This document shows, in pieces, positions 1-9,409 of a stretch of DNA of 41,376 bases (positions are counted from its first letter, which is position 1; each line of letters opens with the position of its first letter). Both the position numbers and the translations under genes were made by a program. Below the pieces are notes generated by a model. That model was not told where the DNA came from. It saw nothing but the letters and a program-made list of their open reading frames with translations, and did not search any database. The stretch comes from Burkholderiales bacterium. GTDB taxonomy: Bacteria; Pseudomonadota; Gammaproteobacteria; Burkholderiales; Burkholderiaceae_C. Location of the stretch: assembly GCA_027484405.1 (NCBI GenBank), contig JAIXTA010000083.1, forward strand, positions 1-41,376, in the 5' to 3' direction.

Positions 1-322
1 AGAAGTGCAGGGGCACCTTCATGTGCACTGGCTTATCGGCGTCCACGCGCTGGAAGTCCACGTGCAGGACCAGTTGGCGGAAGGGGTGCATCTGGTAGTC
101 ACGCAGCAGGGCCAGTTGCGGCTTGCCGTCGATCTCGAGATCGAGGATCGAAGAATGGAACTTTTCCTTCTTCAGCGCGTGATACAGGGTGTTGTGATCG
201 ATCTCGATCTGCGTCGGGGCGGCCGAGCCACCGTAGACGATGCCCGGCGTCTTGCCGGTATTGCGCAGGCGGCGGCTCGCACCCGTGCCCTGCAGCTTGC
301 GAGTTTCAGCAGCGATTTTCAT
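1..322 (-). CDS. rplY: 50S ribosomal protein L25 (partial, runs off the left edge)
   Basis: This is the N-terminal 107 codons of ribosomal protein L25, which binds 5S rRNA in the large subunit. The start [20 protein letters not shown] and the following [10 protein letters not shown] stretch are characteristic of the L25/TL5/CTC family. The middle part, with a histidine-rich LHVDFQRVD segment, also fits. The ATG at 322 is the natural start. The C-terminal part, probably a TL5-type beta domain as in long bacterial forms, is outside the window, so I cannot tell the short form from the long one. It lies 133 bp downstream of prs on the same strand, the usual partner in Betaproteobacteria. Identification is firm; only completeness is unknown. 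Confidence 0.95.
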   Translation of the reverse strand, partial: MKIAAETRKLQGTGASRRLRNTGKTPGIVYGGSAAPTQIEIDHNTLYHALKKEKFHSSILDLEIDGKPQLALLRDYQMHPFRQLVLHVDFQRVDADKPVHMKVPLHF

Positions 323-399
323 GCTGAGTATCCTTTCATCGACACGTTCGACCGCGACCAGTCTGAACGTGGTGCATGGCAAACGGCCCATGCGCCGGT

Positions 400-416
400 G
401 GGAGCAAGTTGCTCCC
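400..416. repeat. Compact 17-bp palindrome between prs and rplY
   Basis: Two 8-bp arms, GGGAGCAA and TTGCTCCC, are separated by one base. It lies 39 bp beyond the prs stop. On the minus strand no T-run follows, so it is not a classical terminator. It resembles in style the short, near loop-free palindromes at 21099-21121 and 26165-26241. It could stabilise or process the prs-rplY message; that is inference. Confidence 0.6.
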
Positions 417-455
417 TGCGTCCTCGCGCCGTCAGGCACGAGGACACCAGATGCC

Positions 456-1412
<957 letters not shown>

Positions 1413-1595
1413 GACGTATGCGCGGTGAGCGTGGTGGACGTGCGAGGGAGCGCTTTGGACGCGGGTTCTTTGCGCGGGCGCTTGAGAGAAGACCTGCGGT
1501 CTGGCGACATTCAGTCCTGACCTTCAGTCTTGCAGCCCGGAGCACCTGTGGCGTGTGCCCATGCTTTGGCCGGCGGTGCTCACCGGCGAGGTGTC

Positions 1596-1672
1596 TGGCA
1601 GGGGAGGAAGGACTCGAACCCTCGCATGTCGGAATCAAAATCCGATGCCTTAACCAACTTGGCGACTCCCCT
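1596..1672 (-). tRNA. tRNA-Gln (anticodon TTG)
   Basis: Read on the minus strand, the 77-nt gene begins AGGGGAGTCGCCAAG and ends CTCCCCTGCCA, so the acceptor stem is seven perfect pairs and the 3' CCA is encoded (1596-1598). The anticodon arm is TCGGA-TTTTGAT-TCCGA with anticodon TTG, decoding CAA as glutamine. The D-arm (GCCAAGTTGGTTAAGGC) and T-arm (GGGTTCGAGTCC) are canonical. It sits between ispE and prs on the same strand, so it is probably processed from a longer transcript. No independent promoter is evident. Confidence 0.96.
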
Positions 1673-1725
1673 CCATTTCCTCGTCACTGCGCCTTGCGGC
1701 TCAGTGCCCAGAAACTGGATCGCGC

Positions 1726-2616
1726 TCAATCTGCCAACGCTGCTGCGGGATACCGGTCAAGACCCTTGACCACCCACGTACGCGCCTGGACAGCTAACGC
1801 ATTTCGTTCGCGCAGGCTCTGCAGTGCGGCGTTTGCGGCGGCTTCACTGTCGAAGGCGGCAAACACGCAGGCACCTGATCCGCTCATCCGGCTGCCGGGC
1901 AGGGCCTCTGCAGCGAGTTTCACTGCCGGCTCCAGCCGTTCTGCCACCGGTTGCAGGTCATTTCTGCCGAACAACTCATTGGCAGACGCCGCGCGTACGA
2001 AGTCCGAAATTATGACGGACGGCGTGTTACGCGTCAAATCTGGCGCCTTGAAGACGGCTGGAGTGGCGACTCCAACACCAGGGTGCACGACAAGAAACCA
2101 GCGCTGCGGCAGATGAAGCGGCGTCAACTGCTCGCCAATGCCTTCCACCCAGGCGTTGCCGCCGCCGATGAAGAAGGGCAGGTCGGCGCCCAGCTGCAGC
2201 CCCAGCTCGCCCAAGCGAGCGCGCGGCATGCCGAGCTGCCAGAGGTGGTTCAGCGCCAGCAGGGTGGTGGCTGCATCGCTGGAGCCGCCGCCCAGGCCGC
2301 CGCCCATGGGGATGCGCTTGTCCACCGCGATCGTGACGCCAGGCACCGGACGGCTTGCTGCGCGCTCCAGCAGGCGGGCGGCGCGGATGCAGAGATCGTC
2401 TTCGGGTGCCACGCCGGGCAGCGGCGCGGCCAGGGCGATCTGCCCGTCGTTGCGCAGCTCGAAATGCAGGGTGTCAGCCAGATCGATCAGCTGGAACACA
2501 CTCTGCAGCAGGTGGTAGCCGTCGGCCCGACGGCCCACCACGTGCAGAAAGAGGTTGATCTTGGCCGGGGCCTGCAGGCTGAGGCGGCCGGTCGCTGCGG
2601 CGCGGTCAGTCATCAA
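1726..2616 (-). CDS. ispE: 4-diphosphocytidyl-2-C-methyl-D-erythritol kinase
   Basis: ATP-dependent GHMP kinase of the MEP pathway to isopentenyl diphosphate. It phosphorylates the 2-hydroxyl of CDP-methylerythritol. The 296-residue protein shows the N-terminal APAKINLFL motif with the substrate lysine (K19), the ATP-binding glycine loop GGGLGGGSSDAA (105-116), and the catalytic aspartate in GADLPFF (D145). The start is at one of two adjacent ATGs (MM); the second is equally possible. The 5' end overlaps the 3' end of lolB by 11 bp, indicating co-translation. The gene order lolB-ispE-tRNA-prs is conserved in Betaproteobacteria. Confident. Confidence 0.96.
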   Translation of the reverse strand: MMTDRAAATGRLSLQAPAKINLFLHVVGRRADGYHLLQSVFQLIDLADTLHFELRNDGQIALAAPLPGVAPEDDLCIRAARLLERAASRPVPGVTIAVDKRIPMGGGLGGGSSDAATTLLALNHLWQLGMPRARLGELGLQLGADLPFFIGGGNAWVEGIGEQLTPLHLPQRWFLVVHPGVGVATPAVFKAPDLTRNTPSVIISDFVRAASANELFGRNDLQPVAERLEPAVKLAAEALPGSRMSGSGACVFAAFDSEAAANAALQSLRERNALAVQARTWVVKGLDRYPAAALAD

Positions 2617-3196
2617 GCACGATCCGTACGGTCAGGTCTGGCCGATCCGCGCGCGTCATCACCAGCAGGGCGGGGGTGCCGTCGTCGCGGGTGCGCGCAA
2701 CGCGGATGGTGAAGCCGGCCTGTTCGAGGGTGCGCTGGCCGCTGTCTTCGGCGCGGCGGGCTGGCAGGGCCGGGTCCGGCTCGCCGCGCAGCCAGAAGCG
2801 CCAGGCCGAGGCGGGCAGGGCCACGCCGGTGAGCGCCTGTGTGAGGCTGGCCAGGTCGGCATAGCGCTGCACGCCGTCCTTGGGGGTTTCCAGCTCGGCG
2901 GCATCGGCGCGGCTGCGGATGCGCGCCTGCGTGTTGCCCAGCGGGTCGATGAGGTCGAGCTGCAGGCGTTCGCCTTCGCCCAGCTTCAGCAGAAAGCCGG
3001 CCTGCCAGCGCGTCGGGTTGCCGCGGTCGTCCTCGGCAGCGAGTGCCACGCGGCCGCTGCGCTCGCTCGTCCAGGCGGGTGCGCCCGCGGGTGCGCTCCC
3101 GGCGGGCGAATCGGGCGCAAGGCTGGCGCAGCCGGCCAGCGCTCCAGTCAGGCTCAGGCCAAGCAGTGCAGCGCAAACACGATTCCTGAGATGCAC
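2606..3196 (-). CDS. lolB: Outer-membrane lipoprotein receptor LolB
   Basis: LolB accepts lipoproteins from the carrier LolA and inserts them in the outer membrane. I chose the GTG at 3196: it gives a compact signal peptide, VHLRNRVCAALLGLSLTGAL, ending in the lipobox LAGC with Cys23 as the acylation site. The frame remains open up to a TTG at 3304, but that would put 36 extra residues, including sequence of a dispersed repeat, ahead of the signal. The body has the LolB-like WTSERSGRVAL beginning and a LQLDLIDPLGNTQARI strand. At 196 residues it matches the family. It overlaps ispE by 11 bp. Product call is good; start is moderately sure. Confidence 0.88.
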   Translation of the reverse strand: MHLRNRVCAALLGLSLTGALAGCASLAPDSPAGSAPAGAPAWTSERSGRVALAAEDDRGNPTRWQAGFLLKLGEGERLQLDLIDPLGNTQARIRSRADAAELETPKDGVQRYADLASLTQALTGVALPASAWRFWLRGEPDPALPARRAEDSGQRTLEQAGFTIRVARTRDDGTPALLVMTRADRPDLTVRIVLDD

Positions 3197-3248
3197 CGAC
3201 TGAAACAAGCCCAAAAACACACTCCAAACTGCCCCAAGAACCGCGCCC

Positions 3249-3270
3249 AACAAGCGGAAAGCCGGTTTGG
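3249..3270. repeat. Dispersed motif copy (ACAAGCGGAAAGCCGGTTTGG)
   Basis: The 21-bp core matches positions 29013-29033 at 19 of 21 bases and the reverse complement of 21189-21209 at about 18 of 21. All copies are intergenic if lolB starts at 3196, which is one reason for that start choice. Function unknown; probably a member of the repeat family that includes the 34-bp hairpins. Confidence 0.45.
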
Positions 3271-3370
3271 ACTCATTGTCAAATGAACGTTGAAAATAAG
3301 CCAATTTCAGCTCTGCTTATCAAACAAATTTTGAAAATAATGACGCGTTTTCAGGCGTCTGGCTGCGCCT

Positions 3371-3440
3371 CTGCGGTGTTCAGCGGTGTTCAGCGGTATT
3401 CAGCGGTATTCAGCGGTATTCAGCGGTTTTCAGCGGTTTT
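3371..3440. repeat. Seven-unit 10-bp tandem repeat upstream of lolB
   Basis: Seven exact 10-bp units of CAGCGGTNTT follow without interruption (the first has CTGCGG). The variable base runs G,G,A,A,A,T,T along the array, so neighbouring units are most alike, which suggests stepwise expansion. The period is close to one helical turn. It lies 175 bp upstream of the lolB start and 85 bp past the stop of the TPR gene. No spacers or cas genes, so it is not a CRISPR. It could be a variable-number tract or helically phased protein sites; neither is shown. Confidence 0.9.
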
Positions 3441-3525
3441 CAGCAGCCATCACCGCCACGCCCCGCTGTGTGCCCGGTCCGGCCGATGCGTGCAGTGCAG
3501 AACCGGGCGGCGGGCGCGGATGGGC

Positions 3526-5379
3526 TCAGGGCAGCTTCACCTGAAAACGGGTCAGCGTGCTTGCGAGGGTTTCGTTGGCGGGATTGAGCTTGCGGGCCTC
3601 CTGCCAGAACTTGCGCGCCTCGTCCTTCTGGCCGGCCACCCAGAGCACCTCGCCCAGATGGGTGGCGATCTCTGCGTCCTGCTTCAGGCTCCAGGCGCGG
3701 CGCAGGGTGGCGATCGCTTCCTTGAGCTTGCCTTGGCGGAACTGCAGCCAGCCCATCGAATCGACGATGTAGGCGTCGTCCGGCGTCAGGGCCAGTGCCT
3801 GTGTGAGCAGGGCCTCGGCTTCCTCCAGGCGCTCGTTGCGTTCGGTCAGCGAGTAGCCCAGTGCGTTGTAAGCGTGGGCATTCTTCGGTTCAGCGGCGAT
3901 GACCTCGCGCAGCAGGGCCTCCATCTCGTCATGCCGGCCCAGACGTTCCAGGGTCAGCGCCAGGTCGTACTTGATGTCATGCGCATCGGGGCTGGCGGTG
4001 AGCGCCGCGCGAAGCACGGCCTCGGCCTCGCCGGTGCGGTCCGCGTCGCGCAGGATCTGCCCTTCGGCCATGGCGATGCGCTTGCGCTCATTGGGCTGAG
4101 CCTTGGCCAGCGCCTCAAGGCGGGTGCGCGCGCGGTCCACGCGCTTGAGCTTGGCCTCGGCCAGCGCGGAGCGCATCTGTGCGGTGAAGCGCGCGTCCGG
4201 TCGTTCTACGCGGCCGTACCAGTCGAGCGCTTCCTCGAAGCGGCGGCGCTCCTCGGCAATTGCACCCAGGTTCAGGTAGGCGTTGGTCGGGTCACGGCTT
4301 TCGTCGTCATCGATGATCGTGAGGTATTCGGTGAACAGGGCCTCGGCTTCGTCGAGCTTGTTGTCCTGCATGCTCATCAGGGCCAGGGCATAGACGGCCT
4401 CCTGATCGCGTTCGCTGCCCGGTGCGACCGGCGCCGCCAGTGCGGTGAAGAGCTCGCGTGCGCGTGCCGGCTGCTTGTTGGTGGCGTAGAGGCGGGCCAG
4501 ACTCATGCGGGCTTCACGCGCCGCGGGGTTGCGCCGCGTGAAGTCCTCCAGCAGCTTGATGGCCTCGGCCGGCTTGTCCTGGATCAGCTGTGCCTGCACG
4601 AGTGCGGCGCGCTCGAAGCTCGGCCGCGCCGCCAGGGCCCGACGCGAATAGGCCAGCGCGGCGTCCGGTTGCTTCACCCCGAACGAGGAGATGGCCAGGG
4701 CCAGCAGGGCATCGGCCTGTTCGCCCAGGGGGCTGAGCACGCGCGTCAGCATGGCGTGGGCCTCGTTGCGGTCCGGCAGGCGCGAGAGCACGCGCTGGGC
4801 GTTCGCGATGGCCTCAGCCTTGTTCGGATTGCTGCCCAGATCCGCAGCCAGCAGGGGCTCGAGAATGTCGCGCTGGTTGCTGCCGGCAAGCAGCGTCCAG
4901 GCCGTTTGCCGTGCCTCAAGGTCGTTGGGTGCCAGCGAGACCCACAGCTGCGAGGCGGCGAGCGCACCTTCGAGCCGGCCGGCGCTCAAGGCGAATTCGG
5001 TCGCGCGGCGTGCGATGCGCGGATCTCGCGTGTCGCGGGCCAGCTGCATGTAGACATCATGCGCAAAGGCCGGGTTGCCGCGCTGGGCCAGCACCTCGCC
5101 GAGCATCATGCGGCCCAGGATGGGGCCGGTGAGTTCATTGTCCGGCAGCGCGGCACGGGCCGCTGCTGCAGCGGCGTCCGCCGCCGAGGGTGCGCGCGCT
5201 GCGGCTGCCGCAGGTCGGCTTGCTGGAGATGCGACGGCCGGGTCGCCCGCAGGCGCGGTGGTGGCGCAGCCCGCGAGTATCGTGAGCGTGCCCGCGCTGA
5301 TCGCCAGCCGCGAGGCGAGGGAAGGCCAGCGCCGGGTTGCGTGGGGCCGCTTGGTGGGCTGGGGCGTCTGCACGGGCAT
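3526..5379 (-). CDS. Tetratricopeptide-repeat lipoprotein
   Basis: A 617-residue predicted lipoprotein built almost entirely of helical repeats. From the ATG at 5379 the signal segment SRLAISAGTLTILAGC ends in a lipobox with Cys38, so it is probably anchored in an outer- or inner-membrane leaflet facing the periplasm. Upstream in-frame ATGs at 5430 and 5445 exist but have no clear ribosome site, while GGAG lies eight bases before 5379. After a low-complexity Ala/Pro linker (about 40-85), TPR-like pairs recur, for example NAYLNLGAIAEERRRFEEALDWY, AHAYNALGYSLTERNERLEEA and YIVDSMGWLQFRQGKLKEA. TPR proteins scaffold protein assemblies; the specific partner is unknown. It is divergent from mutM and upstream of lolB, a conserved setting. 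Confidence 0.88.
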   Translation of the reverse strand: MPVQTPQPTKRPHATRRWPSLASRLAISAGTLTILAGCATTAPAGDPAVASPASRPAAAAARAPSAADAAAAAARAALPDNELTGPILGRMMLGEVLAQRGNPAFAHDVYMQLARDTRDPRIARRATEFALSAGRLEGALAASQLWVSLAPNDLEARQTAWTLLAGSNQRDILEPLLAADLGSNPNKAEAIANAQRVLSRLPDRNEAHAMLTRVLSPLGEQADALLALAISSFGVKQPDAALAYSRRALAARPSFERAALVQAQLIQDKPAEAIKLLEDFTRRNPAAREARMSLARLYATNKQPARARELFTALAAPVAPGSERDQEAVYALALMSMQDNKLDEAEALFTEYLTIIDDDESRDPTNAYLNLGAIAEERRRFEEALDWYGRVERPDARFTAQMRSALAEAKLKRVDRARTRLEALAKAQPNERKRIAMAEGQILRDADRTGEAEAVLRAALTASPDAHDIKYDLALTLERLGRHDEMEALLREVIAAEPKNAHAYNALGYSLTERNERLEEAEALLTQALALTPDDAYIVDSMGWLQFRQGKLKEAIATLRRAWSLKQDAEIATHLGEVLWVAGQKDEARKFWQEARKLNPANETLASTLTRFQVKLP

Positions 5380-5468
5380 CAGGAGGTCTCCGGTTTCCGG
5401 TCGATGATAGGGCTTGCGTCTTGGCTTCATTGCCGCGCGAGCCATCGGTTTGATCTGACGTCAGAGCC

Positions 5469-6311
5469 ATGCCAGAGTTGCCAGAAGTCGAGGTCACGCG
5501 CCGCGCCATCGCGCAGGTGGCGCAGGGCCGGGTGATTGATGCTGCGGAGTTCCGCGTCCCGCGCCTGCGCTGGGACGTGCCGGCTGACCTGTCCCGCACG
5601 CTGACCGGCCGCCGCATCGAACGCGTCGAGCGCCGCGGCAAGTACCTCCTGATGGAGTGCGCGGATGCCCTTCAGCCGCACGGTTGGTTGCTGGTGCACC
5701 TGGGCATGAGCGGCAGCTTCACCGTGGTGGCGGCCGACACGCCCCTGCGCAAGCACGACCACGCCGATCTGCGACTGGGTGACCGTGTTCTGCGCTATCA
5801 CGACCCGCGCCGCTTCGGCTCCATCGACTGGCTGCCGGTGGCCACGCTGGCCGAGTGCGAGGCGCATCCGCTGCTGGCCGGCCTGGGGGTCGAGCCCTTG
5901 TCGGACTCATTCACGGCCGAGCTGCTCTGGCAGCGCACGCGCGGCCGACGCGTCGCCATCAAGCAGGCCCTGCTGGCCGGGCACATCGTGGTGGGCGTGG
6001 GCAACATCTACTGCTCCGAGGCGCTGTACCGCGCAGGCATCCATCCGGCCATGCCCGCCCAGCGCCTGAGCCGCGAGCGCGCGGTGCGCCTCGTTTTGGC
6101 CATACGCGAAACGCTGACCGAAGCCATTGCCGCCGGCGGCTCGAGCCTGCGCGACTTTGTCAGCGGTGAGCAGGAGATGGGTTACTTCCAGGTCAATGCG
6201 CGGGTCTATGACCGGGCTGGCGAAGCCTGTCGTGGCTGCGGCAACACGATTCGAAAATTGTTGCAAGGTCAGCGCGCCACCTACTACTGCAGTGTTTGTC
6301 AAAAGCGCTGA
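5469..6311 (+). CDS. mutM: Formamidopyrimidine-DNA glycosylase (Fpg)
   Basis: Bifunctional glycosylase/AP lyase that removes 8-oxoguanine and formamidopyrimidines from DNA. The start MPELPEVEVTRR fixes the ATG at 5469, because the processed Pro2 is the catalytic nucleophile and Glu3 is catalytic. K58 in the RRGKYLL loop is the conserved lysine. The C-terminus carries the zinc finger C-x2-C-x16-C-x2-C ending at CSVCQKR. The 280-residue length is typical. It is followed on the same strand by a dynamin-like GTPase and mutY, so two enzymes of the 8-oxoguanine (GO) repair pathway sit in one block. Confidence 0.97.
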   Translation: MPELPEVEVTRRAIAQVAQGRVIDAAEFRVPRLRWDVPADLSRTLTGRRIERVERRGKYLLMECADALQPHGWLLVHLGMSGSFTVVAADTPLRKHDHADLRLGDRVLRYHDPRRFGSIDWLPVATLAECEAHPLLAGLGVEPLSDSFTAELLWQRTRGRRVAIKQALLAGHIVVGVGNIYCSEALYRAGIHPAMPAQRLSRERAVRLVLAIRETLTEAIAAGGSSLRDFVSGEQEMGYFQVNARVYDRAGEACRGCGNTIRKLLQGQRATYYCSVCQKR

Positions 6312-6440
6312 GGCGGCCTCATACTCTGTTCAACTAAAGCAACACATCTCAGGTGACAATCAGGGGCGGCAGGCGCGCACGCGCTCATCCCGCGCAATTC
6401 AGCTGAGAACGAACCCCGAAGAAGACAAGGCACGGCCCGC

Positions 6441-8327
6441 ATGGACCCGCTCGACAGCCAGCTCAATGAAGTCACGCAATGGCGCAACCAGGTCCTTGGC
6501 CGCATCAAGGAATGGCTTGACGGTCTCAAGGACATCGGGCTCGCCGGCGAGGCGGCTGATTCCGAGTTCGAGCGCGTGCGCCAGGCCTCGCTGTCTGATC
6601 GTGTGGCTATCGCCTTTGTGGCCGAGTTCTCGCGCGGCAAGAGCGAGCTGATCAACGCGCTGTTCTTCTCGGGCTACGGCCGCCGTGTTGTGCCCTCGGG
6701 CGCCGGGCGCACCACCATGTGCCCCACGGAGTTCCTGTACGAAGAGGGCCAGCGGTCGGGCATTCGCCTGCTGCCGATCGAAACACGCTCCATGCAGACC
6801 ACGCTGCTGGATCTCAAGGCCAATCCGGCGCTGTGGGAGACGCAGCCGATCAACAACGACGACGGCGAGGATGTCCAGCGCCAGCTGATGCGCGTGAAGG
6901 AAACCAAGTTCGTCACCCGCGCCGAGGCCGAAGCCCTGGGCCTGCTCGATCAGGCGGTGGCGCATGGGGACGCAGTGGAGATCCCGCGCTGGCGCCATGC
7001 GGTCGTGAATCTGCCGCACCCCTTGCTGCGTCAGGGTCTGACCATCATCGATACGCCCGGACTGAACGCCCTGGGTAACGAGCCTGAACTCACGCTGTCG
7101 GTGCTGCCCTCGGCCAACGCGGTGCTCTACGTGCTGGCGGCGGATGCAGGCGTGTCGCGCTCGGACGCCGACGTCTGGCGCGATCTGCTCGCCACCATGC
7201 CGCGCAGCGGGCGGCTGGTGGTGCTCAACAAGATCGACGGTCTCTGGGACGATCTGCGCACCGAAGAAGACATCGCAGGCGACATCTACCGCCAGGCGAT
7301 TGCTGTGGCGCAGACGCTCGATGTGCCCGAAGGGCGCGTGTTTCCGCTGTCGGCCCAGAAGGCGCTGCTGGCGCGCATCTCGCGCAACCGCGTGCTCGAG
7401 GAGCGCAGCCAGATCCGCGAACTCGAGGGGGCGCTGGCCGATGAAGTGCTGCCGGCACGCCGCCGCCTGATCGCCGAGCGCCTTCAGCGCTTCGTGAATG
7501 ATCTCGCCGGCGAGGCTGGCACGACGCTCAAGAGCCGGCTGCTGGCGATTGACGAGCAGACCGAAGAACTGATGACGATCGAGCGCAACAAGGGCGACGT
7601 GACCGCGTCGCTGATCAAGCGCCTGTCTGAGGAAAAGGAAGCCTTCCAGGGCATCTTCAAGCAGCTGTTCGCCCTGCGCACCATCGTCTCGCGCCAGGCC
7701 AAGAGTTCCATCGAGCTCATGTCGCCGGCACCGATCCGCGACATGGCGATCCGCCTGGGTGTGGCCAATGCCCGCAGCGGCCGCGAGTTCCGCGAGATCT
7801 TCGACCAGATCAGCGAGTACGTGCGCAGCAAGGTCACGCAGGCCCACTCGCAGGCCAAGGAGGCACACAGCGCCGTGGCCGCTGTGCAGGCCCGCATGGC
7901 CGAGGAACACAAGCTCAGCTTCCCGGCGCCCAAGGCGTTTTCCAGCGAGCGCTACTTCAACGAGATCGACGAGATCGAACGCGCGGCCTCGCGCGCCTTC
8001 CCGAGCCTGCCGATCATGCTGCCGGGCAGCCGCGCCAATGCCCAGCGCATGGTGCTGGCCGCCAGCCAGCATCTGGCTGCCGTGATGGAGAAGGCCAGCC
8101 GCGAACTGCAGGGCTGGCTGAACACGCTCACGATGCCGCTGGACCGTGCAATGCGGGACCAGCAGTCCCAACTCAAGCGCCGCGAGGAAAGCCTGCAACG
8201 CATGGTGGACGCGCGCCAGTCATTGGCCGACCGGCTGGCCGAGCTGCAGGAGGGCCACTCGCAGGCCGCGACTCAGCTCGCCGAGCTCGAGCGCAACCAG
8301 GCCGTCATCGCCAACCAGCTGCGTTGA
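6441..8327 (+). CDS. Dynamin-like GTPase family protein
   Basis: A 628-residue large GTPase. The G1 loop is in AEFSRGKSELINA (around 61-73), the G3 motif is DTPG (204-207) and the G4 motif is NKID (263-266), all in the first half. The second half is helix-rich (ERLQRFVNDLAGEAGTTL, then a long tail ending SQAATQLAELERNQAV), consistent with a coiled-coil stalk. Bacterial dynamin-like proteins act on membranes. The position between mutM and mutY is recurrent in Burkholderiales, but its function there is not established to my knowledge. The stop codon overlaps the mutY start in TTGA, implying translational coupling with mutY. Confidence 0.88.
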   Translation: MDPLDSQLNEVTQWRNQVLGRIKEWLDGLKDIGLAGEAADSEFERVRQASLSDRVAIAFVAEFSRGKSELINALFFSGYGRRVVPSGAGRTTMCPTEFLYEEGQRSGIRLLPIETRSMQTTLLDLKANPALWETQPINNDDGEDVQRQLMRVKETKFVTRAEAEALGLLDQAVAHGDAVEIPRWRHAVVNLPHPLLRQGLTIIDTPGLNALGNEPELTLSVLPSANAVLYVLAADAGVSRSDADVWRDLLATMPRSGRLVVLNKIDGLWDDLRTEEDIAGDIYRQAIAVAQTLDVPEGRVFPLSAQKALLARISRNRVLEERSQIRELEGALADEVLPARRRLIAERLQRFVNDLAGEAGTTLKSRLLAIDEQTEELMTIERNKGDVTASLIKRLSEEKEAFQGIFKQLFALRTIVSRQAKSSIELMSPAPIRDMAIRLGVANARSGREFREIFDQISEYVRSKVTQAHSQAKEAHSAVAAVQARMAEEHKLSFPAPKAFSSERYFNEIDEIERAASRAFPSLPIMLPGSRANAQRMVLAASQHLAAVMEKASRELQGWLNTLTMPLDRAMRDQQSQLKRREESLQRMVDARQSLADRLAELQEGHSQAATQLAELERNQAVIANQLR

Positions 8328-9409
8328 AGCCGGCGACCGAGCAGGAATTCGCGCAGGCTGTGGTGGCCTGGCAGCGCACGCACGGCCGTCATGACCTGCC
8401 CTGGCAGGCGACTCGCGACCCCTATCGCATCTGGGTCTCGGAAATCATGCTGCAGCAGACGCAGGTCAGCACCGTGATTCCGTACTACCAGCGCTTCATG
8501 GCGCGCTTTCCCGACGTGACGGCCCTGGCCGATGCGTCGGATGACGAGGTCATGCAGCACTGGGCCGGCCTGGGCTACTACAGCCGTGCGCGCAATCTCC
8601 ACGCCGCGGCGCAGGACGTGCGAGATCGCTTCGACGGCCGCTTTCCGACCGATCCGGCCGACCTGGAAAGTTTGCGCGGCATCGGGCGCTCCACGGCTGC
8701 GGCCATTGCCGCGTTCTCGGCCAATGCGCGCGCTGCGATCCTGGACGGGAACGTGAAGCGGGTGCTCTCACGTGTGTTTGCCATCGACGGCTTCCCGGGT
8801 AGTGCGCCGGTGGAGCGGCAGATGTGGGCATTGGCAGAGTCGCTGTTGCCGGAAGCGGTGGACATGCCCGCCTACACGCAGGGGCTGATGGATCTGGGCG
8901 CCACCCTGTGCACGCCGAAGCGACCGCGATGCAACGATTGCCCGCTGCAGACGCGCTGCGAAGCGCTGCGGCTGAACCGCGTGGCCGAGCTGCCGGTGGC
9001 CCGGCCGCGCAAGACGCCGCCGCGCCGCGCGGCCGTGCTGTGGCTGATCGTCGATACCTCAGGGCGCGTGCTGCTGGAGAAGCGTCCGCCGGTGGGCATC
9101 TGGGGCGGCCTGTGGAGCTTGCCGCAGACTGAGCCCGGGCAGGCCGCGCCGTACGGGATCGATGGGAAAGGCCTGGAACGATTCGCCATGATCGAGCATG
9201 CGTTCACACACTTCACGCTGGAGATTGATGTACAGCGTGTCGAGCTTGCGCGGTGTGCATCGCAGGTGACAGAGCCCGATGGCCTGCGCTGGTTCGACGA
9301 ACTGGAGCTGGCCGGCGCGGGCGTACCCAAGCCTGTGCGTACGGTGCTCGAAAGCCACCTTGCGCAGCGGCGCGCCGAGGATGCTGCGCTGCCGCGCGCG
9401 GCGCGCTAG
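8324..9409 (+). CDS. mutY: A/G-specific adenine glycosylase
   Basis: Removes adenine mispaired with 8-oxoguanine. The TTG at 8324 is the likely start: it overlaps the preceding stop (TTGA) and no in-frame ATG precedes the conserved region. The catalytic glutamate is E40 in SEIMLQQTQ, the helix-hairpin-helix is LRGIGRSTAAAIAAFS (118-132 region), and the catalytic aspartate is D141 in ILDGNVKR. The [4Fe-4S] cluster cysteines are C196-x6-C203-x2-C206-x5-C212. A C-terminal NUDIX-like 8-oxoG recognition domain follows (RRAAVLWLIVDTSGRVLLEK). The length, 361 residues, is usual. The stop codon overlaps that of the convergent LON-domain gene. Confidence 0.95.
   Translation: MKPATEQEFAQAVVAWQRTHGRHDLPWQATRDPYRIWVSEIMLQQTQVSTVIPYYQRFMARFPDVTALADASDDEVMQHWAGLGYYSRARNLHAAAQDVRDRFDGRFPTDPADLESLRGIGRSTAAAIAAFSANARAAILDGNVKRVLSRVFAIDGFPGSAPVERQMWALAESLLPEAVDMPAYTQGLMDLGATLCTPKRPRCNDCPLQTRCEALRLNRVAELPVARPRKTPPRRAAVLWLIVDTSGRVLLEKRPPVGIWGGLWSLPQTEPGQAAPYGIDGKGLERFAMIEHAFTHFTLEIDVQRVELARCASQVTEPDGLRWFDELELAGAGVPKPVRTVLESHLAQRRAEDAALPRAAR

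Noticed and set aside
3371-3440. CRISPR array
   Set aside because: Repeats are 10 bp with no spacers and no cas gene nearby.
3283-5535. Long plus-strand open frame (750 codons) antisense to the TPR gene
   Set aside because: It is the shadow of a GC-rich gene on the other strand; no recognisable domain, low-complexity Gln/Gly/His-rich composition, and it crosses the real mutM start.
6399-8198. 599-codon minus-strand frame opposite the dynamin-like GTPase
   Set aside because: The plus strand has clear G1, G3 and G4 motifs; the opposite frame has His/Gln/Arg-rich shadow composition.
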